From NCBI RefSeq assembly GCF_014653945.1, contig NZ_BNAU01000011.1, forward strand, positions 1 to 64,000: a DNA stretch of 64,000 nucleotides, read 5' to 3'. Position 1 is the stretch's first letter. Every line of letters starts with the position of its first letter. This DNA comes from Amycolatopsis deserti. Lineage in GTDB: Bacteria > Actinomycetota > Actinomycetes > Mycobacteriales > Pseudonocardiaceae. The position numbers and the translations under genes are program-made. Positions 32,353 to 41,717 of this stretch are shown piece after piece. The notes under the pieces are model-generated. The model was not told the DNA's origin. It saw nothing but the letters and a program-made list of their open reading frames with translations, and made no database searches.

Positions 32353-33180
32353 GTGACCCACCGGTTGCTCAACCCGGAGCGCCCCATGAACGGCCTGGTG
32401 CGCCTGGGCGACCAGCTCGCCTTCTACCTGCGCGCCCTGGCCTGGACACCCCGCACGCTGACCCGCTACGGCCGCGAGGTGATCCGCCTGCTCGCCGAGG
32501 TCGCGTTCGGCAGCGGCGCGCTCGCCGTCATCGGCGGCACGATCGGCGTGATGGTCGGCATGTGCGTGTTCACCGGCACCGTCGTCGGCCTGCAGGGCTT
32601 CTCCGCGCTGGACCAGCTGGGCACGTCGGCGTTCGCCGGGTTCCTCTCCGCCTACTTCAACACGCGCGAGATCGCCCCGCTGGTCGCCGCGCTCGCGCTG
32701 TCCTCCACGGTCGGCTCCGGGTTCACCGCCCAGCTCGGCGCGATGCGGATCTCCGAGGAGATCGACGCGCTCGAGGTGATGGCCGTGCGCAGCATGCCCT
32801 ACCTGGTGACCACCCGGATCATCGCCGGGTTCATCGCGATCATCCCGCTGTACGCGGTCGGCCTGCTCACCTCCTACCTCGCGGCGCGCACGATCACCGT
32901 CACCGTCTACGGCCAGTCCGGTGGCACCTACGACCACTACTTCAGCCTGTTCCTGCCGCCGGAGGACGTGCTCTGGTCGTTCGCCAAGGTGATGGTGTTC
33001 AGCGTCGCGATCATCCTCACGCACTGCTTCTACGGCTACCGCGCCGGCGGCGGCCCGGCCGGGGTGGGCGTCGCCGTGGGCCGCTCGGTGCGCACGTCGA
33101 TCGTCGTGGTCAGCGTGCTCGACTTCTTCCTCAGCCTGGCGATCTGGGGCGCCACCACGACCGTGCGGGTGGCGGGATGA
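32353..33180 (+). CDS. yrbEB: YrbE/MlaE family ABC permease (second of pair)
   Basis: 275 aa MlaE permease. GSGFTAQLGAMRISEEIDALEVMAVRSM is the coupling motif, equivalent to that of its partner. The N-terminal 40 residues are longer and amphipathic, as in YrbE-B proteins. GTG 32353 lies 4 bases after the previous stop; its own stop overlaps the mceA start (ATGA). Confidence 0.9.
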   Translation: MTHRLLNPERPMNGLVRLGDQLAFYLRALAWTPRTLTRYGREVIRLLAEVAFGSGALAVIGGTIGVMVGMCVFTGTVVGLQGFSALDQLGTSAFAGFLSAYFNTREIAPLVAALALSSTVGSGFTAQLGAMRISEEIDALEVMAVRSMPYLVTTRIIAGFIAIIPLYAVGLLTSYLAARTITVTVYGQSGGTYDHYFSLFLPPEDVLWSFAKVMVFSVAIILTHCFYGYRAGGGPAGVGVAVGRSVRTSIVVVSVLDFFLSLAIWGATTTVRVAG

Positions 33181-34358
33181 GCGAGCGGCGCAGGCGCCTG
33201 GTCTTCGGCGCGCTCGGCCTGGTGTTCCTCGCGCTGCTCGGCGCGATGGGCTGGTTCGCCGTCGCGATTTACCGCAAGACGTTCAGCTCCGCCGTCCCGG
33301 TGGTGCTGCGCGCGGAGCGGGCCGGCACCCAGCTGAAGGAGAACGCCGACGTCAAGGTGCGCGGGGTCCTCGTCGGCTCGGTGCGCTCGATCGACGTCCG
33401 GCCCGGCTGGGTCGACGTCGAACTGGCGATGGACCCGGACCGCATCGGCGACATCCCGTCCAATGTGTCCGCCCGGCTGCTGCCGAAGACGTTGTTCGGC
33501 CAGCGTTACGTCAGCCTGGTGATCCCGCCCGACCCCGCGCCGCGCGCACTGTCCGCCGGCGCGGTGATCCAGGAGGACCGCAGCACCCAGGGGGTCGAGG
33601 TGGAGCAGGCGCTGCGTGATCTGCTGCCGGTGCTGCAGGCCGTGCAGCCGCAGAAGCTCGCGAGCACCCTCGGCGCGGTGTCGCAGGCGCTGGAAGGCCG
33701 CGGCCCCGAACTGGGCACGACGCTGGTGACGCTCGGCGACTACCTGGGCCGGCTCAACCCGGAGGTGCCGCAACTGCGCACCGCGATCACCAAGCTCGCC
33801 GACACCGTGCAGACCTACGCCACCGCCGCGCCGGACCTGGTGGACGCGATGGCCGACCTGCGCACCACCGCGACCACCCTGACCCGGCAGCAGCAGGACC
33901 TCGCCGCGCTGTTCACCACGGTCACCGCCGCCGCTTCGGACGCGCAGGGCTTCCTGGACGCCAACGACGACACACTGGTCGACCTGTCCGCGGACAGCAG
34001 GCCGGTGCTCGACCTGCTCGCCGAGTACAGCCCGGAGATCCCGTGCGTGGCCGACGCGGCCGCCCGGCTGAAACCGGTCGTCGAGCGGGCCCTGGGGGTG
34101 GGCACGGCCGAACCCGGCCTGCACGTGGACCTGACGGTGCGGCCGCCGAGGCCGGGCGGCTCCCCGCCGCCCGCGGCGGACGGGCCGCGGTGTCCGGTGG
34201 CCGGGTCGGCCGCGCCCGGGGCGGACACCCCGGCGGCACAGCGGTTCCTGTCCGAGCTGCTCGCCCCGGTGCTGGGGGAGCGGCCGTCGGAGATCCCCGG
34301 CTGGAGCGGGCTGCTGATGAACCCGCTGCTGCGTGGCGCGGAGGTGACGCTGAAATGA
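33177..34358 (+). CDS. mceA: Mce protein, MceA type
   Basis: 393 aa. N-terminal anchor helix about 8-30, MCE/MlaD domain about 39-118 (VVLRAERAGTQLKENADVKVRGVLVG, SARLLPKTLFGQRYV), then a long helical region with heptad-like leucines (LASTLGAVSQALEGRGPELG) that builds the lipid tunnel. A Pro-rich tail follows. ATG overlaps the yrbEB stop. First of six Mce subunits expected to form a hexameric periplasmic channel for lipid or sterol uptake. Confidence 0.9.
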   Translation: MSERRRRLVFGALGLVFLALLGAMGWFAVAIYRKTFSSAVPVVLRAERAGTQLKENADVKVRGVLVGSVRSIDVRPGWVDVELAMDPDRIGDIPSNVSARLLPKTLFGQRYVSLVIPPDPAPRALSAGAVIQEDRSTQGVEVEQALRDLLPVLQAVQPQKLASTLGAVSQALEGRGPELGTTLVTLGDYLGRLNPEVPQLRTAITKLADTVQTYATAAPDLVDAMADLRTTATTLTRQQQDLAALFTTVTAAASDAQGFLDANDDTLVDLSADSRPVLDLLAEYSPEIPCVADAAARLKPVVERALGVGTAEPGLHVDLTVRPPRPGGSPPPAADGPRCPVAGSAAPGADTPAAQRFLSELLAPVLGERPSEIPGWSGLLMNPLLRGAEVTLK

Positions 34359-35359
34359 TCCGACCGCTGGTCAAGGGCCTGATCTTCGCGGTCGTCACGG
34401 TGCTGGCGACCGGGCTGCTGGCGGTTACGATCGCCAACCGCGGCGACGGCGGCACCGTCACCTACCGCGCCTGGTTCAGCGACGTCACCTCGCTCAACGC
34501 CGGCGACGACGTCCGCATGGCCGGCGTGCGCGTCGGGCAGGTCACCGGCATCGAGATCGTCGACCGCCGCATCGCCGAGGTGTCGTTCTCGGTGGACGAG
34601 AACCGCACGCTCAGCGCGACGGTCACCGCGGCGGTCAAGTACCGCAACCTGATCGGCCAGCGCTACATCACGCTCGACCAGGGCACCGGCGCCGGGCGGC
34701 TGGAACCGGGCGGGTTGATCCCGCTCGAGCGCACCCGCCCCGCGCTGGACCTGACCGCGGTGTTCAACGGGTTCAAGCCGCTGTTCCAGGCGCTGTCCCC
34801 GCAGGACGTCAACCAGCTCGCCGGCGAGATCGTGCAGGTGCTGCAGGGCGAGGGCGGCACGGTCGCGGACCTGTTGCGGCACACCGCTTCGCTGACCTCC
34901 TCGCTCGCCGGCCAGGACCAGGTGATCGGCCAGGTGATCACGAACCTCAACCAGGTGCTCGACCGGCTCAACGCCCGCGACGGGCAGCTCGCGCAGCTGC
35001 TCGAGGCGACCCAGCAGCTGGTGTCCGGTCTCGCGGCCAACTCCGGCCCGATCGGCAACGCGATCGACGGCATCGGCGAACTCACCACCGCCACCGCCGG
35101 GCTCGTGCAGGACGCCCGGGAGCCGCTCCGCAACGACATCGACGCGCTGGAGAAACTGGCGCGGACCCTCGGCGACAACACCCCGGAGTTCGAGCGGTTC
35201 CTGAACAACCTGCCCGTCAAGTACGAGGCGATCGGCCGCATCGCCTCCTACGGCTCGTGGCTGAACTTCTACCTGTGCTCGGTGCGCTCCGACGCCACCC
35301 CCGCACCCGGCGGCGGCCCGGTCGGCGTGCCCGTGACCGAGGCGAGGTGCCGTCGATGA
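34355..35359 (+). CDS. mceB: Mce protein, MceB type
   Basis: 334 aa. Anchor helix about 6-26, MCE domain about 35-115 (YRAWFSDVTSLNAGDDVRMAGVRVG, YRNLIGQRYITL), helical domain to about 285, conserved end YGSWLNFYLC, which is the MceB/C hallmark. ATGA overlap at both ends (start 34355, stop with mceC). Confidence 0.9.
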   Translation: MIRPLVKGLIFAVVTVLATGLLAVTIANRGDGGTVTYRAWFSDVTSLNAGDDVRMAGVRVGQVTGIEIVDRRIAEVSFSVDENRTLSATVTAAVKYRNLIGQRYITLDQGTGAGRLEPGGLIPLERTRPALDLTAVFNGFKPLFQALSPQDVNQLAGEIVQVLQGEGGTVADLLRHTASLTSSLAGQDQVIGQVITNLNQVLDRLNARDGQLAQLLEATQQLVSGLAANSGPIGNAIDGIGELTTATAGLVQDAREPLRNDIDALEKLARTLGDNTPEFERFLNNLPVKYEAIGRIASYGSWLNFYLCSVRSDATPAPGGGPVGVPVTEARCRR

Positions 35360-36348
35360 AGTCGTTCCGGTCGCGCAACTCCTTCCGGCTCGGGCTCGCC
35401 GGGCTGGCCGTGATGCTCGTGCTCGGCGCACTCACGCTGTTCTGGGACCGGCTGCCCGCGCTCGGCGGCACCACCTACACCGCGGAGTTCACCGAGGCCG
35501 CCGGCCTCAAGAGCGGCGACGAGGTGCGCGTCGCGGGCGCGAAGGTCGGCGAGGTCACCGGCGTCTCCCTGGATGGCGACCACGTCAAGGTCGCCTTCCG
35601 CGTCACCGGCACGTGGGTCGGCGACGAGAGCACCGTCTCGGTGCGCATCAAAACGCTGCTGGGCGCCAAGAACCTCGCGCTCGACCCGCGCGGCGAGCGC
35701 GAACAGGACCCGGACCAGCCCATCCCGCGCAGCCGCACGGTCACCCCGTACGACGTCAACGACGCCTTCGCCGACCTGGCCCGCACCACCGGCGAACTCG
35801 ACACCGACCAGCTCGCGGCGAGCTTCCGCACGCTCGCGCAGACCTTCGACGCCACCACCCCGCAGGACGTCCGGTCCGCTTTGGACGGTCTGGCCGCGTT
35901 GTCCCAGACCATTTCCTCACGCGACACCGAGCTCAAGCAGCTGCTGGAGGGAACCGCGCAGCTGAGCGGCACGGTCGCCGAGCGCACCGACCAGCTCGCC
36001 CGCCTGATCACCGACGGGAACGTGCTGCTCACCGAGTTCAACCAGCGCCGCGCCGCGATCGACGAGCTGTTGCGCGGCACCCGGGACCTCTCCCAGCAGG
36101 TGCGCGGGCTGATCGACGACAACAACGCGCAGCTCGGCCCCGCGCTGGAGCAGCTGGACCGGGTCACCGATGTGCTGCAGCGCAACCAGAACACGCTCGA
36201 CCGCAGCCTGAGCCTGTCCGGCCCGTTCTACCGGCTCCTCGGCGACGCGCTCGGCAACGGCAACTGGATCGACACCTACCTGTGCGGGCTCATCGGCTCC
36301 GCGGACGGCAGCCCGTGCATGCCACCGAAACCGGGAGGGGGCGGCTGA
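35356..36348 (+). CDS. mceC: Mce protein, MceC type
   Basis: 330 aa. Anchor helix about 11-31, MCE domain about 40-115 (YTAEFTEAAGLKSGDEVRVAGAKVG, KTLLGAKNLAL), helical region with LDGLAALSQTISSRDTELKQLLEG, ending GNGNWIDTYLCGLIG and a short Pro/Gly tail. Starts in ATGA overlap with mceB and shares one base with mceD. Confidence 0.9.
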   Translation: MKSFRSRNSFRLGLAGLAVMLVLGALTLFWDRLPALGGTTYTAEFTEAAGLKSGDEVRVAGAKVGEVTGVSLDGDHVKVAFRVTGTWVGDESTVSVRIKTLLGAKNLALDPRGEREQDPDQPIPRSRTVTPYDVNDAFADLARTTGELDTDQLAASFRTLAQTFDATTPQDVRSALDGLAALSQTISSRDTELKQLLEGTAQLSGTVAERTDQLARLITDGNVLLTEFNQRRAAIDELLRGTRDLSQQVRGLIDDNNAQLGPALEQLDRVTDVLQRNQNTLDRSLSLSGPFYRLLGDALGNGNWIDTYLCGLIGSADGSPCMPPKPGGGG

Positions 36349-37346
36349 TGGCGATGTCCCGCCTGGGCAGGTGGCTGCGCTGGTGCGCGCTCGTCGTGAT
36401 CCTCGCGACCCTGGCCACCGCGATCGTGATCGTCGTGCGCGACAGCGCGCGCGGCAAGCACCTCACCGCGTACTTCACCGCGGCCGTCGGCATCTACCCC
36501 GGTTCGGAAGTGCGGATCCTCGGCGTCCCGGTGGGCACCGTGGACACCGTCGAACCGCGGGGACAGCAGGTCGAGGTCGGCTTCACCGTCGACCGTGGCA
36601 TCCGGGTGCCCGTCGACGCCGCCGCCCTGGTCGTGACGCCGAGCCTGGTCAGCGACCGGTACGTGCAGCTCGCCCCGGTCTACCGCGGCGGGCCGGAAAT
36701 CGCCGACGGCACGGTCATCCCGGTGGCCCGCACCGCGGTGCCGGTCGAGCTGGACCAGCTGTTCGCGAGCCTGGACCGGCTGACCACCGCGCTGGGTCCG
36801 CAGGGCGCCAACCACGGCGGCGCGCTGTCCGACCTGCTGAGCAGCGCGGCGGAGGACCTCACCGGCAACGGCGCGCAGCTCGGCGAGATGATCCGGCAGC
36901 TCGGCCAGGCGGCCACCACGCTGAGCGGGTCGCGCGACGACCTGTTCGCCACCGTCGACAACCTGCAGCGGTTCACCACGATGCTCGCCGGCAACGACGA
37001 CCAGGTGGGCAGGCTGGCCGACCTGCTCGCCCAGGTGTCGGCGTTCCTCGCCGCGGAACGCGACGTCTTCGGCGCGTCGCTGGACGAGCTGGCCGGCGCG
37101 CTCGGACAGATCCAGCAGTTCGTGCGGGACAACCGCGGCCGGGTCAAATCCAATGTGGACAAGCTGATGGGCACGACCCAGGTCCTGGCGAACCAGCGCG
37201 CGGCGCTGTCCGAGGCCCTGACCACGGCGCCGGAGGCGCTGAACCGGCTGCTCGCCGCCTACGACCCGGCGAACTCGACCATCTACAGCCGGGCCGACCT
37301 CAACGAGTTCAGCATGGGCCCGGTCCTGCCGCTGGGAGGCAGCTGA
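36348..37346 (+). CDS. mceD: Mce protein, MceD type
   Basis: 332 aa. Anchor helix about 10-29, MCE domain about 37-115 (AYFTAAVGIYPGSEVRILGVPVG, PSLVSDRYVQL), then a long helical domain with repeated DDLFATVDNLQRF-type segments and end motif LNEFSMGPVLPLGG. TGATG junctions on both sides share single bases. A second in-frame ATG at 36354 is possible. Confidence 0.9.
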   Translation: MAMSRLGRWLRWCALVVILATLATAIVIVVRDSARGKHLTAYFTAAVGIYPGSEVRILGVPVGTVDTVEPRGQQVEVGFTVDRGIRVPVDAAALVVTPSLVSDRYVQLAPVYRGGPEIADGTVIPVARTAVPVELDQLFASLDRLTTALGPQGANHGGALSDLLSSAAEDLTGNGAQLGEMIRQLGQAATTLSGSRDDLFATVDNLQRFTTMLAGNDDQVGRLADLLAQVSAFLAAERDVFGASLDELAGALGQIQQFVRDNRGRVKSNVDKLMGTTQVLANQRAALSEALTTAPEALNRLLAAYDPANSTIYSRADLNEFSMGPVLPLGGS

Positions 37347-38356
37347 TGAAGCAGATGTCCCTGGCGCTGCTGTCGGTGCTGGCGCTGCTGGCCGGCTGCT
37401 CGTTCGGCGGCCTGTACGACACGCCGCTGCCCGGCGGCGCGGACCTCGGCGACCACCCGTACCGGGTCACCGTCGGGTTCCGCGACGTGCTCGATCTCGT
37501 GCCGCAGTCCGCGGTCCAGGTCGGCGACGTGCCGGTCGGCCGGGTCGAGCGGATCGAGTTGTCCGGCGACGGCCGCACCGCGCAGGTCACGCTGCTGATC
37601 AACGGTTCGGTGCGGCTGCCGTCGAACGCGGAGGCGTGGCTGCGGCAGAGCAGCCTGCTGGGGGAGAAGTTCGTCGAGCTCGGCCCGCCCGCGGCCGGTG
37701 AATCTCGGGGCAGCCTCGCCGACGGCGCGCGGATCCCGGTCGAGCGGACCAACCGCAACCCGCAGGTCGAGGAGGTGCTCGGCGCGCTATCGATGCTGCT
37801 CAACGGTGGCGGTGTGGGCCAGGTGCAGCAGATCAGCCGGGAGCTGAACGCCGCACTCGGCGGCAACGAGGCGGAGATCCGGGACCTGCTGACCGAGGTG
37901 AACACCTTCGTCGGCGGGCTGGACCAGCACCGCGACGAGATCACCCGGGCCCTGAACGGCATCGACCGGCTGTCCGCGTCGCTGTCCGCGCGCCGGGACC
38001 AGATCACCGGCGTGCTGGACGACCTCGGCCCGGGCATCGACGTGCTGGCCCGGCAGCGCGAGCAGCTGGTCACCATGCTGACCTCGCTCGACCACCTGTC
38101 CGGGGTCGCCGTGGACACGGTCAACCGCGGCAAGGACGACCTGATCGCGGACCTGCGGGCGCTGGAACCGACGCTGCGGCAGCTCACCGTGGCCGGGCAG
38201 CAGCTGCCGGAGGCGATGGAGATGCTGCTGACCTTCCCGTTCCCGGACGCCGCGCTGGACGCCATCAAGGGCGACTACTTGAACCTGTACCTGGACTTCG
38301 AGGCCCGAACCGCGGGTGCCGAATCCGTGCCGCTCCCGTTGGGTGGGGGTTCGTGA
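37346..38356 (+). CDS. mceE: Mce-family lipoprotein, MceE type
   Basis: 336 aa. Lipobox LLAGCS (Cys about 18), the usual distinction of MceE. MCE domain about 38-115 (YRVTVGFRDVLDLVPQSAVQVGDVPVG, QSSLLGEKFVELG). The helical domain ends with the MceE motif YLNLYLD. TGATG junction with mceD and GTGA with mceF. Confidence 0.9.
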   Translation: MKQMSLALLSVLALLAGCSFGGLYDTPLPGGADLGDHPYRVTVGFRDVLDLVPQSAVQVGDVPVGRVERIELSGDGRTAQVTLLINGSVRLPSNAEAWLRQSSLLGEKFVELGPPAAGESRGSLADGARIPVERTNRNPQVEEVLGALSMLLNGGGVGQVQQISRELNAALGGNEAEIRDLLTEVNTFVGGLDQHRDEITRALNGIDRLSASLSARRDQITGVLDDLGPGIDVLARQREQLVTMLTSLDHLSGVAVDTVNRGKDDLIADLRALEPTLRQLTVAGQQLPEAMEMLLTFPFPDAALDAIKGDYLNLYLDFEARTAGAESVPLPLGGGS

Positions 38357-39408
38357 TGCTGACCCGCAAGGTGCGCGTGCAGGTCATCGTGTTCGCGCTG
38401 CTCGCGCTGGCCGGGATCACCTACGTCGGCGCCCGCTACGCCGGGCTGGACCGGCTCTTCGGTGGCGGCGGGTACGTGGTGCGCGTCGAGCTGGCCGACT
38501 CGGGCGGCATCTTTCCGAACGCCGAGGTCACCTACAACGGGGTGCCGATCGGCCGGGTCGGCGAGCTGAGGCTCACCGATTCCGGGTTGGAGGCCGACCT
38601 GCGCATCGACGACGGCACCCCGCCGGTGCCCGCCGACGTCGAGGCGGTGGTGACCAACCGGTCCGCGGTGGGGGAGCAGTACGTCGACCTGCGCCCACGC
38701 GGCTCCGGCGGCCCGGTGCTGGCCGACGGCTCGGTGATCGCGCGGCCGCGCACCCGGCTGCCGCTGCCGAACGAGCAGCTGGTGCTGAACCTGGACCGGC
38801 TGGTGGCGTCGGTGCCGCGGGACGAGCTGCGCTCGGTGGTCGACGAGCTGTACGAGGCGACGCTGGGCACCGGCCCCAGCCTGCAGGCCCTGCTGGACGC
38901 GACGGCCGCGTTCACCCAGTCCGCCTCCGACCACCTGCCCCAGACGATCCGGCTGATCAGCGACGCGGACACCGTGCTGACCACGCAGATCGAGAATTCC
39001 GCCGCGATCACCGCGTTCGGCGCGGACGCCAAACGCATCGCCGAGACGCTGCGGAACTCGGACGCGGACCTGTCGGCGATCCTGTCGTCGGCGCCCCCGG
39101 CCGCGACGCAGATCAGCGGCCTGCTGCGGGAAACCGGCCCGAACCTGACCACGCTGCTGGCCAACCTGCTGACGACCTCCCAGGTGCTGCTCGCCCACCG
39201 CGACGGGATGGAGGAGCTGCTGGTGGCCGCGCCCGCGGCGATCGAGGCCGGCAGCACCGTCATCACGGGCGATTCCGCCGGGTTCGGCCTGGCCACGACG
39301 TTCTTCGATCCGCTGCCGTGCACCGCCGGGTACGAGGGCACCCGGTACCGCAACGGCCTGGACACCACACCCGCGCCGCTGAACACGGCGGCCGGGTGCC
39401 GACGCTGA
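38353..39408 (+). CDS. mceF: Mce protein, MceF type
   Basis: 351 aa. Anchor helix about 10-28, MCE domain about 40-115 (YVVRVELADSGGIFPNAEVTYNGVPIG, NRSAVGEQYVDL), helical domain, then a C-terminal part with FDPLPCTAGYEGTRYRN as in MceF proteins. GTG 38353 overlaps the mceE stop; ATG 38356 is an alternative. Last of the six Mce subunits. Confidence 0.9.
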   Translation: MMLTRKVRVQVIVFALLALAGITYVGARYAGLDRLFGGGGYVVRVELADSGGIFPNAEVTYNGVPIGRVGELRLTDSGLEADLRIDDGTPPVPADVEAVVTNRSAVGEQYVDLRPRGSGGPVLADGSVIARPRTRLPLPNEQLVLNLDRLVASVPRDELRSVVDELYEATLGTGPSLQALLDATAAFTQSASDHLPQTIRLISDADTVLTTQIENSAAITAFGADAKRIAETLRNSDADLSAILSSAPPAATQISGLLRETGPNLTTLLANLLTTSQVLLAHRDGMEELLVAAPAAIEAGSTVITGDSAGFGLATTFFDPLPCTAGYEGTRYRNGLDTTPAPLNTAAGCRR

Positions 39409-39421
39409 GGAGAGGGTTGCC

Positions 39422-39964
39422 GTGAGAGCTGTGTTGATCGCCGGCGCGCTGGCCGGTCTGGCGGTGCTGGCCGGCTGCGGGCCGGACAAGGCCGCGCCGG
39501 AGGAGAACGCCGCCGCGATCACCTGGTCGGAGCACGTGTGCGCGGCGGTCCGCGACGGCGGCGCGAAGCTGTCGCAACTGCCCGGGGTGGACGCCTCGGA
39601 CGTCGGCAAGGCGCGGGAGGGCCTGGTCACCTACCTGGCGTCGCTGTCGCAGGCCCTGACCGACCTGGGCAACGGCATCACCCGGGAAGGCCCGCCCCCG
39701 GTGGCCGACGGCCAGGCCACGGTGGACCGCGCGATGGACACCCTGAACGCGACGAGGTCGTCGGTGGACGAGGCGCGCACCGCGCTGGAGTCGGCGCCGG
39801 TCACCGACCAGGCGAGTTTCGAGCAGGCGGTCCGCGGTGCCAGCGACGCCTTCGCCAAACTCGGAACCGCCACGGAAGGCCCGACCAAGGACCTGACGAA
39901 CAACCCGGAACTGGCGAAGGCGTTCGAGAAGGCGCCGACCTGCCAGGCACTCGACGGCGCATAA
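39422..39964 (+). CDS. Mce-associated lipoprotein
   Basis: 180 aa. Lipobox AVLAGC (Cys about 20), then an all-helical mature domain (WSEHVCAAVRDGGAKLSQLPG, LASLSQALTDLGNGI) with a second cysteine pair (about 41 and 175). Small helical lipoproteins at the 3' end are common in actinobacterial mce operons. GTG start behind GGAGAGGG, 13 bases after mceF. Exact role unknown. Confidence 0.75.
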   Translation: MRAVLIAGALAGLAVLAGCGPDKAAPEENAAAITWSEHVCAAVRDGGAKLSQLPGVDASDVGKAREGLVTYLASLSQALTDLGNGITREGPPPVADGQATVDRAMDTLNATRSSVDEARTALESAPVTDQASFEQAVRGASDAFAKLGTATEGPTKDLTNNPELAKAFEKAPTCQALDGA

Positions 39965-40023
39965 TCCTCCCCAACCAAACCGCCACCCGGCAACGCACAG
40001 CAACCACCCCACGAGCCACCCCG

Positions 40024-40220
40024 CTCCCGCAACCCGATCCCCAGCCAAATCGGTTGCCGAGCCACCGGGTCAAGGCACGCTTTCCCGCCTTGACGCGGTG
40101 TCTCGGCAACCGAACACTGAAAGATCGGGTTCGGGAGGGCCACTCAATCCGGGCGTAGCGAAGCGAAGCCGGCGATTGAGAAACCCGCGTAGCGGCTACG
40201 AACGCCGCGTAGCGGCTACG
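40024..40220. repeat. Nested inverted repeats after the mce operon
   Basis: Outer arms at 40024-40039 and 40123-40137 (CTCCCGCAACCCGATC and its near complement) enclose CGGTTGCCGAG (40051-40061) with CTCGGCAACCG (40102-40112) and GTCAAGGC with GCCTTGAC (40069-40076, 40087-40094). A second hairpin pairs CTCAATC with GATTGAG (40143-40180). Then CGTAGCGGCTACG occurs twice (40188-40200, 40208-40220), the second copy covering the stop codon of the PucR gene. The first structure could terminate the mce transcript. Confidence 0.75.
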
Positions 40221-41523
40221 AAACCCCCAGCAATCGAGCGGCTCGCAGCGCGATCTCCAGGTCCGACCGGCTTTCCGGATCGTTCAGCCGCTCCCCGAAC
40301 AGCTCCTCCAGCTGCCGCATCCGGTACCGCACGGTCTGCGGATGCACGCCCAGCCGGTCGGCCATGTCCGGCGCCGTCCCACTGGACTGCAGCCAGGCCA
40401 GCAACGTCTGACCCAGCCGCGTCCGCTGCTTGTCGGTCAGCCCGTCCAGCGGCGCGAGGCACCGCCGGATCAGCTCCGTCACCAGGAACTCGTCCGACAG
40501 CAGCCACAACGTCGCCAGGTGATCGGTCGCGCGCGCCAGCGGCGGCGCCTCGATCACCCCGCGCCGGGCCAGGTCCACCGTGCGCCGGGCCCAGCGCAGC
40601 GACATCGCCGCGTCACCCAGCTTCACCTCTGGCCCGATCACCGCGCGCCACCCGGCCAGGGCGGGTTCGAGCGAGCCCGCCGCGATCAACGACGGGTCGG
40701 CCAGCAGGCACGGCTGCGGCCCCTCCAGATCCATCAGCACCTCGCTGTCCAGCGACGGCGGCTCGCGGTGGTGCTGGTCGGCGCGCGGTTCCAGGGCGAC
40801 CGCGACGACCCGCTCCGGCAGCCGCCACCCGGCCGTCGCGGCCAGGCGGGCGATCGCCTTGGGGGACGCCGGCGGGTCGGCCAGGATCAGCTCCAGCAGC
40901 TGGCGTCGCTGTCGCGCCCGGGTTCCGGCGGCCCGTTTCTGCGCGGCCGCGTACCCCTGCAGCGACAGGGCGGAGATCTCGTCGACGTAGGCGAAGATCG
41001 CCTCCGCCCCGACGCACAGGAAGTCCGTCGACAGGCCCAGCGACTGGCTCACCGACGCCACGTACCGCCACGCCACCCGGCCGCCGACGCGGTAGGCGGT
41101 CTGCAGCTGGTCCAGCGTCCGGCCCTCGCTGAACTCGACCTTGCCCAGGTGCCGGAACACACCCATCCAGGCGTCCTGCGGCGCGGCGGGGTTGCCGAGG
41201 TTGTCCATGCAGTGCCGGACCGCCTGCTGGATGCTGTGCACGATGGTGCGCCCGAACGGGCCCTCCAGCGGCCGCGCGTACTCCGGCACGGCGAGCTGGA
41301 TCTCGCGCAGGATCTCGGCCGTCATCGCGTCGGCGTGCGGCCGGAACGCCTTCGCCAGCTCGCGCGGCAGCGAGGCCCACAGCCTGCTGGCGCGTCCGAT
41401 GCCGGCGCTGAACTCCGGCGCGTTCTGGCGCTGGCGCGGCGGGAGCCCCGGCGCGCGGGGCGGTCTTCGGGAGGCGTTCGCCCGCACGGTGTTCCCGTGC
41501 CGGTAACCGGCATCGGTGGTCAT
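40216..41523 (-). CDS. PucR/CdaR family transcriptional regulator
   Basis: 435 aa. An N-terminal helical sensor (about 45-210, LWASLPRELAKAFRPHADAM to VDEISALSLQGY), a GGDEF-like middle region typical of CdaR proteins, and a C-terminal PucR helix-turn-helix (about 365-425, LLAWLQSSGTAPDMADRLGV then HPQTVRYRMRQLEELFGERL). Start ATG 41523. A paralogue lies next upstream on the same strand. Such regulators often sit beside the pathway they control; no obvious target is adjacent except the mce operon, whose last gene converges on it. Confidence 0.83.
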   Translation of the reverse strand: MTTDAGYRHGNTVRANASRRPPRAPGLPPRQRQNAPEFSAGIGRASRLWASLPRELAKAFRPHADAMTAEILREIQLAVPEYARPLEGPFGRTIVHSIQQAVRHCMDNLGNPAAPQDAWMGVFRHLGKVEFSEGRTLDQLQTAYRVGGRVAWRYVASVSQSLGLSTDFLCVGAEAIFAYVDEISALSLQGYAAAQKRAAGTRARQRRQLLELILADPPASPKAIARLAATAGWRLPERVVAVALEPRADQHHREPPSLDSEVLMDLEGPQPCLLADPSLIAAGSLEPALAGWRAVIGPEVKLGDAAMSLRWARRTVDLARRGVIEAPPLARATDHLATLWLLSDEFLVTELIRRCLAPLDGLTDKQRTRLGQTLLAWLQSSGTAPDMADRLGVHPQTVRYRMRQLEELFGERLNDPESRSDLEIALRAARLLGVS

Positions 41524-41717
41524 GATCTACCTCTGATCGCAACGAAAATCGGCGGCGATTCCGGTGGTCGGGAGGAACAACATCGCACCACGCCCCGTGC
41601 TTGGCAAGGATCTCTTGCGTGAGCGGAGCAACCGGGCGAAGCGATCGGTCCAGCGCAGCGCACCGGGGTGAGTGCCGCCGTCCCGGTTTCCCTCACCCAC
41701 GTGACAAATTCGCGCGC

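Noticed and set aside
31566..39964. Missing ATPase as evidence of a broken mce operon
   Set aside because: Actinobacterial Mce systems normally use one unlinked MceG ATPase, so its absence here is expected.
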